64,000 nucleotides of DNA from an uncultured Verrucomicrobiota bacterium. Lineage in GTDB: Bacteria > Verrucomicrobiota > Kiritimatiellia > CAIVKH01. Below the pieces are notes generated by a model. The model had not been told where the DNA came from and did not search any database. It saw nothing but the letters and a program-made list of their open reading frames with translations. This document shows positions 1 to 9,018 of the stretch, one piece after another. The stretch covers positions 1-64,000 of the forward strand of contig CALKUH010000037.1 of the NCBI GenBank assembly GCA_937996795.1. The letters run 5' to 3'. Within the stretch, counting starts at the first letter, position 1. Each line of letters opens with the position of its first letter. The position numbers and the translations under genes were made by a program.

Positions 1-667
1 TCTTCTTCGCGACAAAACGGCTGGAGGTGAGCACGTAGCGCGGCGGCAGCCCGGCCGCCGCGCGCGCGGCGGCGGCGTTCGCGCGCACACGCGCAGCCCC
101 CTCCGCGAAATAGGCGTTGTCCACCGAGTCATACCCCGAAAAAATGCAGGCCCGCGGGATGCCCAGCGCGCGCGCATATTCGGCGTGCCGTTCACCGCCG
201 ACCAGCGCGGCGTGAAATTGGCGGACGAGGAATTGCTTGGCGATTTCGCGCGGCCAGAGGCGGAAATGATCCCCGCGCGACGACTCGCTCATCAAGATGG
301 CCGCCCGCCGGTGCTTGAGGCACCACGCGAGCGCCGCCTTGGCTTCGAGAAACGCCCAGCCCGGCACGGCGACGGCGACGGGATTCAACGCGTCGAAATG
401 CGCATGCAGACGCGTTACCAGGCTCGTCTCGTAAATGTTCTCGTACGGCACACCGGGGAACAGGACGCTGGCGTCACAGTCCACCGGCGCGGACACCGGG
501 CTCCACGCATACACATTGTCGGAATCGGCCACCGCCACGGCGGAAAGGCGCGCGCCTTCGCGCCGCATGACGCGATCCGCGCCCCGCAGGCGCGCGAGGT
601 GATACGGCCCGAAACGCGAGAAGAGCACGGCGACGACCGGAGGCGCATTGGATGTGGGCTGATTCAT
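1..667 (-). CDS. glycosyltransferase family 4-type protein, N-terminal part (runs off the window)
   Basis: Reading leftward from the ATG at 667, the frame stays open to base 1, giving 222 residues with the C-terminus outside the window. The start reads MNQPTSNAPPVVAVLFSRFG, followed by a Rossmann-like half (PYHLARLRGA) and, at the edge, YVLTSSRFVAKK, which looks like the junction into the C-terminal nucleotide-sugar domain of GT-B enzymes. The ATG overlaps the stop of the upstream membrane protein as ATGA, so the two are translationally coupled. The role is probably transfer of one sugar to the undecaprenyl-linked repeat unit of the exopolysaccharide. Donor and linkage cannot be told from sequence, and the catalytic half is missing here. 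Confidence 0.8.
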   Translation of the reverse strand, partial: MNQPTSNAPPVVAVLFSRFGPYHLARLRGADRVMRREGARLSAVAVADSDNVYAWSPVSAPVDCDASVLFPGVPYENIYETSLVTRLHAHFDALNPVAVAVPGWAFLEAKAALAWCLKHRRAAILMSESSRGDHFRLWPREIAKQFLVRQFHAALVGGERHAEYARALGIPRACIFSGYDSVDNAYFAEGAARVRANAAAARAAAGLPPRYVLTSSRFVAKK

Positions 668-2118
668 GGGTGGGCTGTCCTCGCGTTGGCGCCGCGCCGC
701 ATCGGCAGGGCCACGGGTTCCCGGTCCGCGACCATCGCCGCGAGCATCCAGAAACCCCAGAACGTCTTGTAGAACTGGAACGAGAGCGACATCCAGAAAA
801 TCAGCAGCGCGAAATGAAACAGGAAGAAGCCCATGAAGCGCCAGTTGTCAGGACGCCGCCAGAGGCGCATGAACGGATAGAAAAAGAAAAACGTCACGGC
901 GGCCAGGCCGGGAATGCCGGTCCATCGACCGTAGTCGAGGAACACGTTGTGCGAGAGATAGCCGCCAAACGCCTCGTATTCGGGTGGGATGTCCTCCTCC
1001 TCGTCGTTGAAGCGCACTCCGACGAAGGGGTGCGTGAGAATCGTGCGCAAGGAGTATTCCCACACGTCCGTGCGGGAGGCAGCCGCGCCATATTCCTCCG
1101 AGGTGCGCTGGTAGTACTCATACAGCGCATCCACGCGCTCCTTCGTGCCGAACGCATTCGTCAGGTAGATCACCAGCAACAACACGGTCATGCCGATCAG
1201 CGTGGGGGTTAGTTTCGCATTTCCGCGCCGCACCACGCGCATGCTCCTGACGCGCAGGTAGACCAGCCCCGCGAAGACCAGCATCATCGCGAAGCCGGCG
1301 TAGGCGCCGTGCGTCATCGTGGCCACCAGCGGCGGGATCGAAATGAAAAACGCCGCCATGGTCAGTTGTTTCAACCGCTGGATTTGGCGGGGAAAGCGGC
1401 CGGAGACCATGGCCGACAACGCGAGGCCGGTGAGGCCGAAGCACCCCATCAGCAGCGGAGGCCAGATCATCACGGCGTCCGCGCGCACGCCGCCGAGCCG
1501 GGCGAAACCGCTGCGCTCGCCGCCCCAGGTGGACAGGTCCACCGGCAAGCCCAGCTGGAAGGCCCAGAACGCCGTGGTCGCCATCAAGGTCCCGAGGCAC
1601 ATGCCCAGGAGACACTTGAGGTGGCGTCCTTTCGCGGCGTTCACCTGCTGGCAGGCGATGACGGAATAGGTCAACGCCTTGAAATACTCGCTGTTCGGCT
1701 CGTAGATGTCCTCACCCGTGACGAGCCAGTGCCACACCAGCCACGGCAGGACGGGCCACAGGAGGCGCAGGCCCGACAACTGGATCCGGCGATGCTGGAC
1801 GAGCGTGACGACAATCCAGGTGCCCACGCCGATCTGCGCCGGGTTCAGCGGCATGCCCTCGGGGAACGGCAGGAACTGCGCGCAGGCGATGAAGAAGAAA
1901 CCCGTGGTCGGCGTCAGCCAGCAGATCGACGCCATGATGACAATCATCGGCAGCGCCAGCGCGGAATAGAGCACCGGCTTGAGTTGGAGCAACATCGTGA
2001 ACGCCACGCACACGGGCAGTATCCATCGCTCCATCCGGGTGAGCGCCACATTCCAGTAGAGGGACCCATAGCGCTGCGCGAGCGGATGGGCCGCGGGAAT
2101 GGAGGGTGCGGTGTGCAT
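664..2118 (-). CDS. O-antigen ligase/polymerase-type membrane protein (Wzy_C family)
   Basis: A 484-residue polytopic inner-membrane protein with about ten to twelve hydrophobic segments and a large periplasmic loop at about residues 325-400 (YEYYQRTSEEYGAAASRTDVWE ending near PPEYEAFGGYLSHN). That loop carries the Arg and His-Asn residues typical of the O-antigen ligase/Wzy superfamily. Such enzymes polymerise or ligate lipid-linked polysaccharide in the periplasm. I chose the ATG at 2118 because the longer frame begins with TTG. It lies 16 bp after the upstream glycosyltransferase stop and overlaps the next gene as ATGA. A second protein of this type is encoded at 11269-12735, so one may polymerise and the other ligate; which does which is not visible. 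Confidence 0.8.
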   Translation of the reverse strand: MHTAPSIPAAHPLAQRYGSLYWNVALTRMERWILPVCVAFTMLLQLKPVLYSALALPMIVIMASICWLTPTTGFFFIACAQFLPFPEGMPLNPAQIGVGTWIVVTLVQHRRIQLSGLRLLWPVLPWLVWHWLVTGEDIYEPNSEYFKALTYSVIACQQVNAAKGRHLKCLLGMCLGTLMATTAFWAFQLGLPVDLSTWGGERSGFARLGGVRADAVMIWPPLLMGCFGLTGLALSAMVSGRFPRQIQRLKQLTMAAFFISIPPLVATMTHGAYAGFAMMLVFAGLVYLRVRSMRVVRRGNAKLTPTLIGMTVLLLVIYLTNAFGTKERVDALYEYYQRTSEEYGAAASRTDVWEYSLRTILTHPFVGVRFNDEEEDIPPEYEAFGGYLSHNVFLDYGRWTGIPGLAAVTFFFFYPFMRLWRRPDNWRFMGFFLFHFALLIFWMSLSFQFYKTFWGFWMLAAMVADREPVALPMRRGANARTAHP

Positions 2119-2134
2119 GGGCGTCAACGCGCGT

Positions 2135-3007
2135 TCACGAGGGCAGCCGGTTGCGGCGCGTCCATTCGCGCGCCTGGGCCCGGGACATGGGCGTGCGCTC
2201 GCCCCAGCGGGCGAAGGTCATGCCGACGCCGTGCAACAAGCCCTGGAGTTTGCGCCCGTAATTGCGTTTCAGGAAAAAGGCCCGGCGGATCGAGCGCGCG
2301 AGGCCCATCGGCAGGCCCATCCACAGCGGATAGTTCATCGACGTGAGCAGCACGGCGTTCCGCGCATACAGGTAATCATACTCGCCATAGTCGCGGCGCT
2401 CATTGGGATTGTGGAACTGGTTGTGCTCGATCAACACACTCGCATCGTACCAGATCCCGTGTCCGGCCGCAAAAAGCCGCGCGGCCAGCTCGGGCTCCTC
2501 GTACCCGTAGACCCACCAGGGCCGGTACCCGCCAACGGCCAGCACGGAAGGCACGTGGAACAGCACACAGCCCCCCATGAACCAGGTCGTCGGCCCCGAG
2601 GGCATGTCCGCCGGACGGTCGAGACGCCCGTCCTTCTTCGCGCGGCACTGGAACGAGACGGCGGCGCAGTTGCGCGGGAGCGCGGGCGCGGCGAGATACG
2701 AACGCAACGCGCCCTCTTCGATGAAGTACTGGTCGTCATCCAGCGAGATGGCGTAGGTCGTGCCGCACGCCCGCATCAACTCATTCCGCCCGTGCGCCTG
2801 GCCGCGCTGCACGTCGCCGCGCAGGACGCGGGCCCCGGGCCAGGTCGCGGCGACGGCGGCGATGGCGCCGGGATCGTCAGAGGCATCGTCGTAGATCCAC
2901 AGGGGGAAGGCGCCGAACCCCTTTTCGCGCAGGCGCTCAAACGTCTCGGCGAGAATCTGCGGCCGGTTCCGCGTCGCGATCATGATGGCGCACGATTCCA
3001 CACTCAT
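2135..3007 (-). CDS. glycosyltransferase family 2 (GT-A)
   Basis: 290 residues. A typical GT2 N-terminus (CAIMIATRNRPQILAETFER) is followed by YDDASDD and by the metal-binding DDD in SLDDDQYF. A later acceptor-side region has WVYGYEEPELAARL, the ED/EE-type catalytic segment of GT2 enzymes, and the C-terminal part is basic and amphipathic (RSIRRAFFLKRNYGRK). The start is set by the ATGA overlap with the preceding glycosyltransferase stop at 3004. A much longer in-frame extension upstream lies inside that neighbour and is spurious. It is a cytoplasmic enzyme of the exopolysaccharide locus; the sugar is unknown. Confidence 0.85.
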   Translation of the reverse strand: MSVESCAIMIATRNRPQILAETFERLREKGFGAFPLWIYDDASDDPGAIAAVAATWPGARVLRGDVQRGQAHGRNELMRACGTTYAISLDDDQYFIEEGALRSYLAAPALPRNCAAVSFQCRAKKDGRLDRPADMPSGPTTWFMGGCVLFHVPSVLAVGGYRPWWVYGYEEPELAARLFAAGHGIWYDASVLIEHNQFHNPNERRDYGEYDYLYARNAVLLTSMNYPLWMGLPMGLARSIRRAFFLKRNYGRKLQGLLHGVGMTFARWGERTPMSRAQAREWTRRNRLPS

Positions 3008-4164
3008 GCCAAAGCCCTCGCATAGACGTCTTGATAGCGTTCGATCACCCGGTCCAATGTAAAATGATCCAGGAAGCGTTCGCGTCCACGCGCGCCCATC
3101 GCCGCCGCGCGCGCGGGCTCGCGCGCCCAGCCGGCCAGCGCCTCCGCCAGCGCGTCCACCGTGCGCGGAACCAGCAGGCCGGTTTCCCCATCCGCGACCA
3201 CTTCCGCCACGCCGCCCACGCGGGTCGCGACGACCGGAAGCCCCACGGACATCGCCTCGACGATCGACATCGGCAGGCCCTCCCACTGCGACATCAGGCA
3301 CAGGGCGTCGAGGCGCGGCATCACCCGTTCGCGCGGATTCGGCACATGCCCGAGGAACTCCGCCCACGCGGAATGCCGCCGCGCCCACGCCGCCGCCGCA
3401 TCGGCATCGGGCCCCTGCCCGGCCAGCACCACACGCACGACGACCCGTTCGCGATTCAGGCGTTCCGCCGCCTCCGCGAGCAACTGCCATCCCTTTTGCG
3501 GAATCATGCTGCCCACATGCCCGACCACCAGCGGGGCCGCCGGATCGCGAGGAGGGCGCACGGTTTCCCTCGCGGGCGGCATCCCGTTGGGAATCACCTG
3601 AAACACCCCGCGCGGTATGCCGAACACGCGTTCCGCGATCTCCGTATTCGTCGCGTCCACCGACGTCAGGAACGCCCCGTGCGTGACCAGGCGCTGCGCC
3701 ATCCACCGGTGGAGGCGGCGCCGCACGGGCTTTCCGTCAAAATGTTCGTTGACCCCATGGAACGTGGCCACGACGGCGACGCGCACGCCAGGCACCGCGG
3801 GGAGCGGCAGGAACACGCCGGAAAGCCAAGCGTTGTGGAGATGCACGATGACGTCGGTCGCGCCCGTCCGCGCCGCGAGGTCCCGTATCCACGCCGCCCA
3901 ATCTGGCGCGCGCAGGCGCTGATAGAGGAAGGCGGCGGTGCCAAACGTGCGGGGGCATGAGCCCTCGTAGAACGGAAGCCCCAGCGCGTGTGCCTCTTCG
4001 CGATACGCCGCGGGCCAAGTGGCGTCCACGATCACGGCGAGGCCGACACCGGCAAAGCGGCCGGAGGCGGCCTGCGCGCGCGCGAGGTCCCGCATGACGC
4101 TCCACGGGCCCGTCACCGGATGCAGTGCGGCATGCAAGACCGCCACGTTGGAGGATGTGCGCAT
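3004..4164 (-). CDS. glycosyltransferase family 4 (GT-B)
   Basis: 386 residues with both GT-B halves. The N-terminal half (VAVLHAALHPVTGPWSVMRDL) is the acceptor domain. The C-terminal half has VVGHVGSMIPQKGWQLLAEA and the donor-binding EAMSVGLPVVATRVGGVAEV, the E-x7-E-type motif of GT4. It starts 3 bp after the stop of the preceding glycosyltransferase (4168) and overlaps the next as ATGA, so it belongs to one tightly packed glycosyltransferase operon. It probably adds a hexose to the EPS repeat unit; donor not determinable. Confidence 0.88.
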   Translation of the reverse strand: MRTSSNVAVLHAALHPVTGPWSVMRDLARAQAASGRFAGVGLAVIVDATWPAAYREEAHALGLPFYEGSCPRTFGTAAFLYQRLRAPDWAAWIRDLAARTGATDVIVHLHNAWLSGVFLPLPAVPGVRVAVVATFHGVNEHFDGKPVRRRLHRWMAQRLVTHGAFLTSVDATNTEIAERVFGIPRGVFQVIPNGMPPARETVRPPRDPAAPLVVGHVGSMIPQKGWQLLAEAAERLNRERVVVRVVLAGQGPDADAAAAWARRHSAWAEFLGHVPNPRERVMPRLDALCLMSQWEGLPMSIVEAMSVGLPVVATRVGGVAEVVADGETGLLVPRTVDALAEALAGWAREPARAAAMGARGRERFLDHFTLDRVIERYQDVYARALA

Positions 4165-4167
4165 GGT

Positions 4168-5427
4168 TCAGGAGGGCGACGCGGAAGTTGAGGGGATGCG
4201 CGCGCGCGACGCGAGTCCTTTTTGGATGATCGCGAGCAGGCGGTCCGCATAGGCGTCGATGCTGAAACGCGACGCCGCCTCCAGACACGCCGGCCGCATC
4301 GCGTCGGCCAGCGCGGGCTCGTCGATGAACCGCCGGAGGGCCGCCGCCAGCGCGCCGGCATCGCGCGCCGGCACGATGAATCCCGTGCGCCCGTCCTCCA
4401 CCACCTCGCCGCAATTCGGCGTCGTCACCACCGGCAACCCGTGCGCGAGCGCCTCGACTTGCGTGATCGCGAAGCCGTCCGACAGCGTCGGCAGGACGAA
4501 TACATCCGACGCGGCGTAGAGCCGCCGGGCGTCACTGCGCGGCACGGCCCCCACCCACTCGATCGTCCGCGGCGCGTCGGCGAGCGCCTCGGGCCGTATG
4601 CCGGGCGGACCCGCCACGATGAAGCGCACCGGTTGGTCCGCAAGGCGCTTCGCGGCCTCCACGAGGTACGGAATGCCCTTGCGAAGGATGACCGACCCGA
4701 GCCAGAGCACCGTGAGCGGGCGGCCCCGCAGGGGGGCGCGCGGAGGAAGGGCGACAGGCGGCGCTTCATAGGCGAGCGGGATGATTTCAATCCGCGCCGG
4801 GTCCGCGCCCTGCCGCACCAGCGCATCGCGCGACCACGCCGAATTCACAAGGGTCACATCCGCCTCGCGCCATTCGGCCTCCGCGCGTTCGTAGTAGCCC
4901 GGCGGCGGCTCGCCCCCGGACATCGCATACGCGGGCCAGCGACGCGCCTCCTCGCGGATGAGGTCCCACTCCATCCGGCCGGGATCGATCTGGTCCACCA
5001 GCGTAAACACGCCGCGCGCGCGCTCCGCTTTCAGGGTTTCGAGCGCGGCGTAGGAAAAACCGAGGAACACATCGTGCGGCGGCAGGCGCAACGCGGCGAC
5101 GCGCGACGCAAAGGCGGCATCGTCGCGCGCCATGGCCTCCACGAGGCGTCCGGCCCGCTCGGCGCGTTTCAACGTCCAGCGCGAACACAGCCCGAACGCG
5201 TTAAGGCCGATGACCCGGTCGCGCGGCAACTCCGCCGCCTGCGCGCCCAGCGCACGCGCGACGGACGGCCCCAATACGCGGAAGCGTCGCAGCGCCGACA
5301 GCGCGGACGGCGCATACCAGTCCGTGACCAGCGCGGCCAGCGCACCGCGACGGTGGAGCGCGCGGGCCGCGAGAAAATGTTCGCGCGCGCCCTTGTGCGC
5401 CACCACCACCTGGAATTGAGCCGCCAT
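4168..5427 (-). CDS. glycosyltransferase family 4 (GT-B)
   Basis: 419 residues from the ATG at 5427 (MAAQFQVVVAHKGAREHFLA). The C-terminal nucleotide-sugar domain shows VLWLGSVILRKGIPYLVEAA, the short segment FVLPTLSDGFAITQVEA with the paired acidic residues of GT4, and HGLPVVTTPNCGEVVEDGR. The N-terminal half has FTLVDQIDPGRMEWDLI, seen in several family 4 enzymes. A longer in-frame reading continues upstream to 6042 but runs antisense through the plus-strand gene and is rejected. This is the first gene of the left minus-strand block; the 96 bp upstream separates it from the divergent plus-strand gene and probably carries its promoter. Confidence 0.88.
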   Translation of the reverse strand: MAAQFQVVVAHKGAREHFLAARALHRRGALAALVTDWYAPSALSALRRFRVLGPSVARALGAQAAELPRDRVIGLNAFGLCSRWTLKRAERAGRLVEAMARDDAAFASRVAALRLPPHDVFLGFSYAALETLKAERARGVFTLVDQIDPGRMEWDLIREEARRWPAYAMSGGEPPPGYYERAEAEWREADVTLVNSAWSRDALVRQGADPARIEIIPLAYEAPPVALPPRAPLRGRPLTVLWLGSVILRKGIPYLVEAAKRLADQPVRFIVAGPPGIRPEALADAPRTIEWVGAVPRSDARRLYAASDVFVLPTLSDGFAITQVEALAHGLPVVTTPNCGEVVEDGRTGFIVPARDAGALAAALRRFIDEPALADAMRPACLEAASRFSIDAYADRLLAIIQKGLASRARIPSTSASPS

Positions 5428-5523
5428 GCCGTGCCGCACACGATAGAAACATGCCGCGCGGGCGGATAGCCGAAAAATGCGCGGGGCTTGCGGGCCGCGG
5501 GCGTTCCGGGAATACTCCGCCGC

Positions 5524-6420
5524 ATGAAACGCTTGGCCATTGCCCTCCAGTCGATCCGGCGCGAAAGCGCCAACGGCACGGGCTACGCGTTGGGCTGGTT
5601 CCTCCGCCGCTTTCACCTTCGCTTCGTGCATAAACGGTGGCCCTGCCTTGCCGCGCCGGACGACGCGGACCGGGCGCGGCCGATCACAGTGGTCATCCCC
5701 GCCATCAACAAGGACGCGGATGTCCTCGACCACTGCCTGCAGAGTGTGCGCGAACACCTCGTGCATCCCCTCGCGGCGCTCTGGATCGTGGCTCCGGAAT
5801 CGCCGCGCATCCGCGCGCTGGCGGAGAAACACGGGGCGACGCTCGTCCCGGAAGACACGATCCTGCCCCGCCCCGCGAAGGACCTCGGCACGCGCGGATG
5901 GGTATTGCAGCAGTTGATCAAGCTGAACGCCGCGCATCATGTGCCCACGGCGGAATACCTGGTGCTGGATGCCGACACCGTGTTTCTGAAACCGCAGTGC
6001 TTCTTCCGGCGCGGACGCGAGGTCCTGCGCTACTCCGATCAATACGAATTGCTCTACAACCGATCACTCGAACTGGTGTTCGGCGACCGGCGCCGCTTCC
6101 CGGTGTCCTTTGTCACCCACCACATGTTGTTCAACGTCGCCGCCGTCCGCGCATTGCTTGCGCGAATGGAGCAGCGGTTCAGCCGTCCGTGGTGGGAGGC
6201 GATCCTGCACGAGGTGGACAAGGGACACCTCATTTCCTTTTCGGAATACGAACTCTACGGGCACCAGGTCCTGCGCGACCCGGCGCTCCGGAAACGGGTT
6301 TCACTCGAATATTGGAACGGCTGGGACCTCGACGGGCGGGATCTGCCGAGCCTGGCCGACCTGCGCGCGTCCGCCCCCGCCACGCTGAACACCTTCTCCT
6401 TCCACCGCCACACACAGTGA
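5524..6420 (+). CDS. GT-A-like glycosyltransferase of the DUF6492 type
   Basis: 298 residues from the ATG at 5524; an in-frame ATG at 5488 would add 12. The core ITVVIPAINKDADVLDHCLQ begins a GT-A fold. Then come LVLDADTVFLKP, a clear DxD donor/metal motif, and a C-terminal region with SFSEYELYGHQVL, which reminds me of DUF6492 proteins found among EPS genes. Family assignment is from memory of the pattern, so moderate. It is the only plus-strand gene inside the glycosyltransferase block, with its own divergent promoter space (5428-5523), and converges on the GT2 gene ending at 6428. The role is presumably sugar transfer in the same polysaccharide. Confidence 0.7.
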   Translation: MKRLAIALQSIRRESANGTGYALGWFLRRFHLRFVHKRWPCLAAPDDADRARPITVVIPAINKDADVLDHCLQSVREHLVHPLAALWIVAPESPRIRALAEKHGATLVPEDTILPRPAKDLGTRGWVLQQLIKLNAAHHVPTAEYLVLDADTVFLKPQCFFRRGREVLRYSDQYELLYNRSLELVFGDRRRFPVSFVTHHMLFNVAAVRALLARMEQRFSRPWWEAILHEVDKGHLISFSEYELYGHQVLRDPALRKRVSLEYWNGWDLDGRDLPSLADLRASAPATLNTFSFHRHTQ

Positions 6421-6427
6421 CCGGCGC

Positions 6428-7414
6428 TCAGCGCCGCGCAAACGCCCGCTTCATGCCCTCGTGGAAACGGCCGTAGGTCTGGCGTTGCTGCAGGCGATGC
6501 ACGTCCGGGGCGAGCGCGCCGTATTCGCGGACGACGGACGCGGAAGGACCCCGCACGCCGCCGATCAGGCAGCGCGCACCCTCTTTGAGCGCGATCAGCG
6601 CGGCGAGCAGGCGGCTGCGCGCCTTGGGATCAAACAGCGGACGCATGGCGGCCTGTCCGCGACCAATGCCTTCGTACAGGCGCAGCAGGTACTCCGGGCT
6701 CGTGCGCGCGGCGGGGATGCGGTGCGCGACGACCAGCTCCGGCTCATAACGAACGTCGTAGCCGAGCTGGTGCGCGCGGATCACGATCGCCGTGTCCTCC
6801 CCGCCGGTCAGCGCGGTTCCCGTCCGGCCGGTCACGGTGCGGGCCAGCGCGGATTCCTCGAAAATCCGATCCATCAACGCGCGCCGGACAATCATGCCCG
6901 CGCCCGCGGGCCCGCCGGTGACGTCCTGATAGGCAAAGGCGTCCGGACCCCGGTCGCAAACGGCCAGCGCGAACGACGCCACCGCGACGCCCAGCGGCGT
7001 GGGTTCGCCGATCCATTCCGGAACCACACGTCCGCCCAACACGCCGGCACGCGGATGGCGGGGCAGCACCTCGAGCAGACGCTGGATGTACTCGGGAGCC
7101 GGGATGTTGTCGTCGTCGAGGAAGGCGATGAATGCGCCGCGCGCCTCACGGGTGGCGGTGCGGCGCGCGTGCATCAGGCCGGGCGTCGCTTCATGCACGC
7201 AGCGGCCACGGCCCGGCATCAGGGCAACAAGAGCGGCGCGGGACACCGCGGCCGTGTCGTCTTTGCTGGCGTTGTCCACCACGAGGACGTCCCAGCGCGC
7301 GGACCGATCCGTCTGGCGCGCGAGGGCTTCAATCACGAGCGCGATGCGGTCCGCGCCGTTGTACGTGCAGATGCACACCGAGACGTCGAGGGCGTTTCCC
7401 GTGTCCGTGCTCAT
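6428..7414 (-). CDS. glycosyltransferase family 2 (GT-A)
   Basis: 328 residues, starting MSTDTGNALDVSVCICTYNG. GT2 hallmarks are present: VLVVDNASKDDTAAV, the DDDN metal site in FIAFLDDDNIPAPEYI, and GGEDTAIVIRAHQLG as the catalytic ED segment. The N-terminal ATG overlaps the flippase stop at 7411 as ATGA, so it is translated after the flippase. It is probably the glycosyltransferase that follows repeat-unit priming or extension. The long upstream in-frame extension is antisense noise over the flippase. Confidence 0.87.
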   Translation of the reverse strand: MSTDTGNALDVSVCICTYNGADRIALVIEALARQTDRSARWDVLVVDNASKDDTAAVSRAALVALMPGRGRCVHEATPGLMHARRTATREARGAFIAFLDDDNIPAPEYIQRLLEVLPRHPRAGVLGGRVVPEWIGEPTPLGVAVASFALAVCDRGPDAFAYQDVTGGPAGAGMIVRRALMDRIFEESALARTVTGRTGTALTGGEDTAIVIRAHQLGYDVRYEPELVVAHRIPAARTSPEYLLRLYEGIGRGQAAMRPLFDPKARSRLLAALIALKEGARCLIGGVRGPSASVVREYGALAPDVHRLQQRQTYGRFHEGMKRAFARR

Positions 7415-9018
7415 GCGCCGCGCCCGTTCCATTTCCGCCACGCGGCGGACGCCATGCCGCGCACCTCCGCGCGATCCGCGGCGTTCAGGCTGATCGCCCA
7501 CGCGCTGGCCGCATACACGAGGCCGACGAGCAGGAACTGCGCGAAGACCTCCGCGAGATTCGCCGCGCGCCACGCGGCCTGCAGGGCGATGCTGGCCGCG
7601 AACAGCGGAATGCCGCCGAGCAACGGGCGCAGGCATCCGCGCGCGAACCACTCGCCCGCGCCCAGATGCATCAGGCGAAGGGCATACACCACGCTGTAGG
7701 CGCAGATGATGAGCAGCGCCACGACGCTGCCGGCCGCGATGCCCATGAGGCCGAGGCCGCACCAGCGCACGAAGGCGAAACTCAGCACGACGTTGAGCAC
7801 GCCACACGCCAGCGCCATCATCACGGGGCCTTTCATGCGCCCGTGGGCGATGTTGACGTTGTAGGCCATCCGCTCCGGCACGCAGACCAGGAACTGGAGC
7901 ATGATCAATTGCAGCACCGGCGCGCTGACGTCGGCGAAGGACGCCCCCACCCAGTGCCGCAGGAAGGGGTCCGCAAATGCAATCAACAACACCGCCGGCC
8001 CGACGCCAATCACGAGCGAGTAGCGCGTGCCGCGCAGGAAGACCGAACGCAGCGCGGGCTCGTCGCCGCGCGACACATACGTGGTCATCACCGGCAGCAG
8101 CGTCCCGACAAACGCCATCACGACGACGCGGATCTGCGGGTCCCAGCGCTGGGCGACGTTGTAGTACACGATGAAATCCGGCCCAAGTTCTCGCAAATTC
8201 GAGATCAGGATCGAATCGCACGCATAGTAGAGCAGGAAGCCGACGCCCCCGAGGAAATTGAGGCCGCCAAAGGCCATCATCTCGCGCACCTGCCCCGACG
8301 ATTTGATCAGCGACCAGCCGAGGCGGAAGGTCGGCAACAGGCGGCGCGCCATCGGCATCATCACCAGCAGGCGCCAGAGGATGAGCGTGCCGTTGCTGAC
8401 GAGCACCCAGAAGATGATCGACGGCTTGTCGTATTCAAACGCCAGCACCACGAGCGCGGCGGAGGCCACGGTGCAGATCGTGTGCCCGACATCCTGGAGG
8501 TAGAAGCGCTCCGTGACAAACACCGGCGTCTCCCATACGCCGGTGAAAATGAGGAAGGCGGTGGAGAAGCCGATCAGCAGGAACACCACGCGCGCGGTGG
8601 GCAGCAGCTCGTCCCCCAACCCGAACAGCGGCCCCGCAAACCACGCGAGGACGACACTGCCCGCCGCGAACAACAGGGCGGAAATCGCCGAGACCAGGAA
8701 CCCGGCGGACAGGTTGCTGTTGACCTCGTCGTAGTCGCCCTTCGCGTAGTTCAGTTTCGCGTAGCGTTCATAACTGATCCCCATCGCCGTGTGCGCGAGG
8801 CCGACGAACTGAAGGGCCTGATAGGCAAGGGTTTTAAGGCCCAGCAGCGTGGGTCCTAGCGTGCGGATCAGATAGGGCGTGATGAAAAACGTGATCAGAT
8901 TGACGACCAGCAGCGTGCCGTACTTGGCCGCCGAGTTGATCGCGATCAGGCGCCGGGAATCAATCGCGGGTCCGCCGGAGCCCTGCGCATGCGGAGACGG
9001 CATGTCATCGCCCGGCAT
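7411..9018 (-). CDS. polysaccharide flippase, Wzx/MOP superfamily
   Basis: 535 residues with about twelve to fourteen hydrophobic helices spread evenly (for example TFFITPYLIRTLGPTLLGLK and GGLNFLGGVGFLLYYACDSI). The N-terminal pattern Asn-Ser-Ala-Lys-Tyr followed by a helix is typical of polysaccharide biosynthesis proteins that move undecaprenyl-PP-linked repeat units to the periplasm. The start at 9018 overlaps the upstream kinase stop by 14 bp; an ATG at 9003 is an alternative. It sits between the tyrosine kinase gene and a GT2 gene in the same operon, as expected for a Wzx/Wzy system. Confidence 0.88.
   Translation of the reverse strand: MPGDDMPSPHAQGSGGPAIDSRRLIAINSAAKYGTLLVVNLITFFITPYLIRTLGPTLLGLKTLAYQALQFVGLAHTAMGISYERYAKLNYAKGDYDEVNSNLSAGFLVSAISALLFAAGSVVLAWFAGPLFGLGDELLPTARVVFLLIGFSTAFLIFTGVWETPVFVTERFYLQDVGHTICTVASAALVVLAFEYDKPSIIFWVLVSNGTLILWRLLVMMPMARRLLPTFRLGWSLIKSSGQVREMMAFGGLNFLGGVGFLLYYACDSILISNLRELGPDFIVYYNVAQRWDPQIRVVVMAFVGTLLPVMTTYVSRGDEPALRSVFLRGTRYSLVIGVGPAVLLIAFADPFLRHWVGASFADVSAPVLQLIMLQFLVCVPERMAYNVNIAHGRMKGPVMMALACGVLNVVLSFAFVRWCGLGLMGIAAGSVVALLIICAYSVVYALRLMHLGAGEWFARGCLRPLLGGIPLFAASIALQAAWRAANLAEVFAQFLLVGLVYAASAWAISLNAADRAEVRGMASAAWRKWNGRGA

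Noticed and set aside
185..4164. Long Arg/Gly/Ala-rich reading frames on the plus strand opposite the glycosyltransferase genes
   Set aside because: They are antisense or shifted frames through high-GC genes, lack start signals and known domains, and overlap well-supported genes over their whole length.
5428..6042. N-terminal extension of the GT4 gene ending at 4168
   Set aside because: The extension runs antisense through the plus-strand DUF6492-like gene; the GT-B fold begins at the ATG at 5427.
7132..8859. A 575-codon plus-strand frame rich in His, Arg and Gln
   Set aside because: It is the mirror of the flippase gene; the composition is what reversed membrane-protein codons give, and no ribosome site is present.
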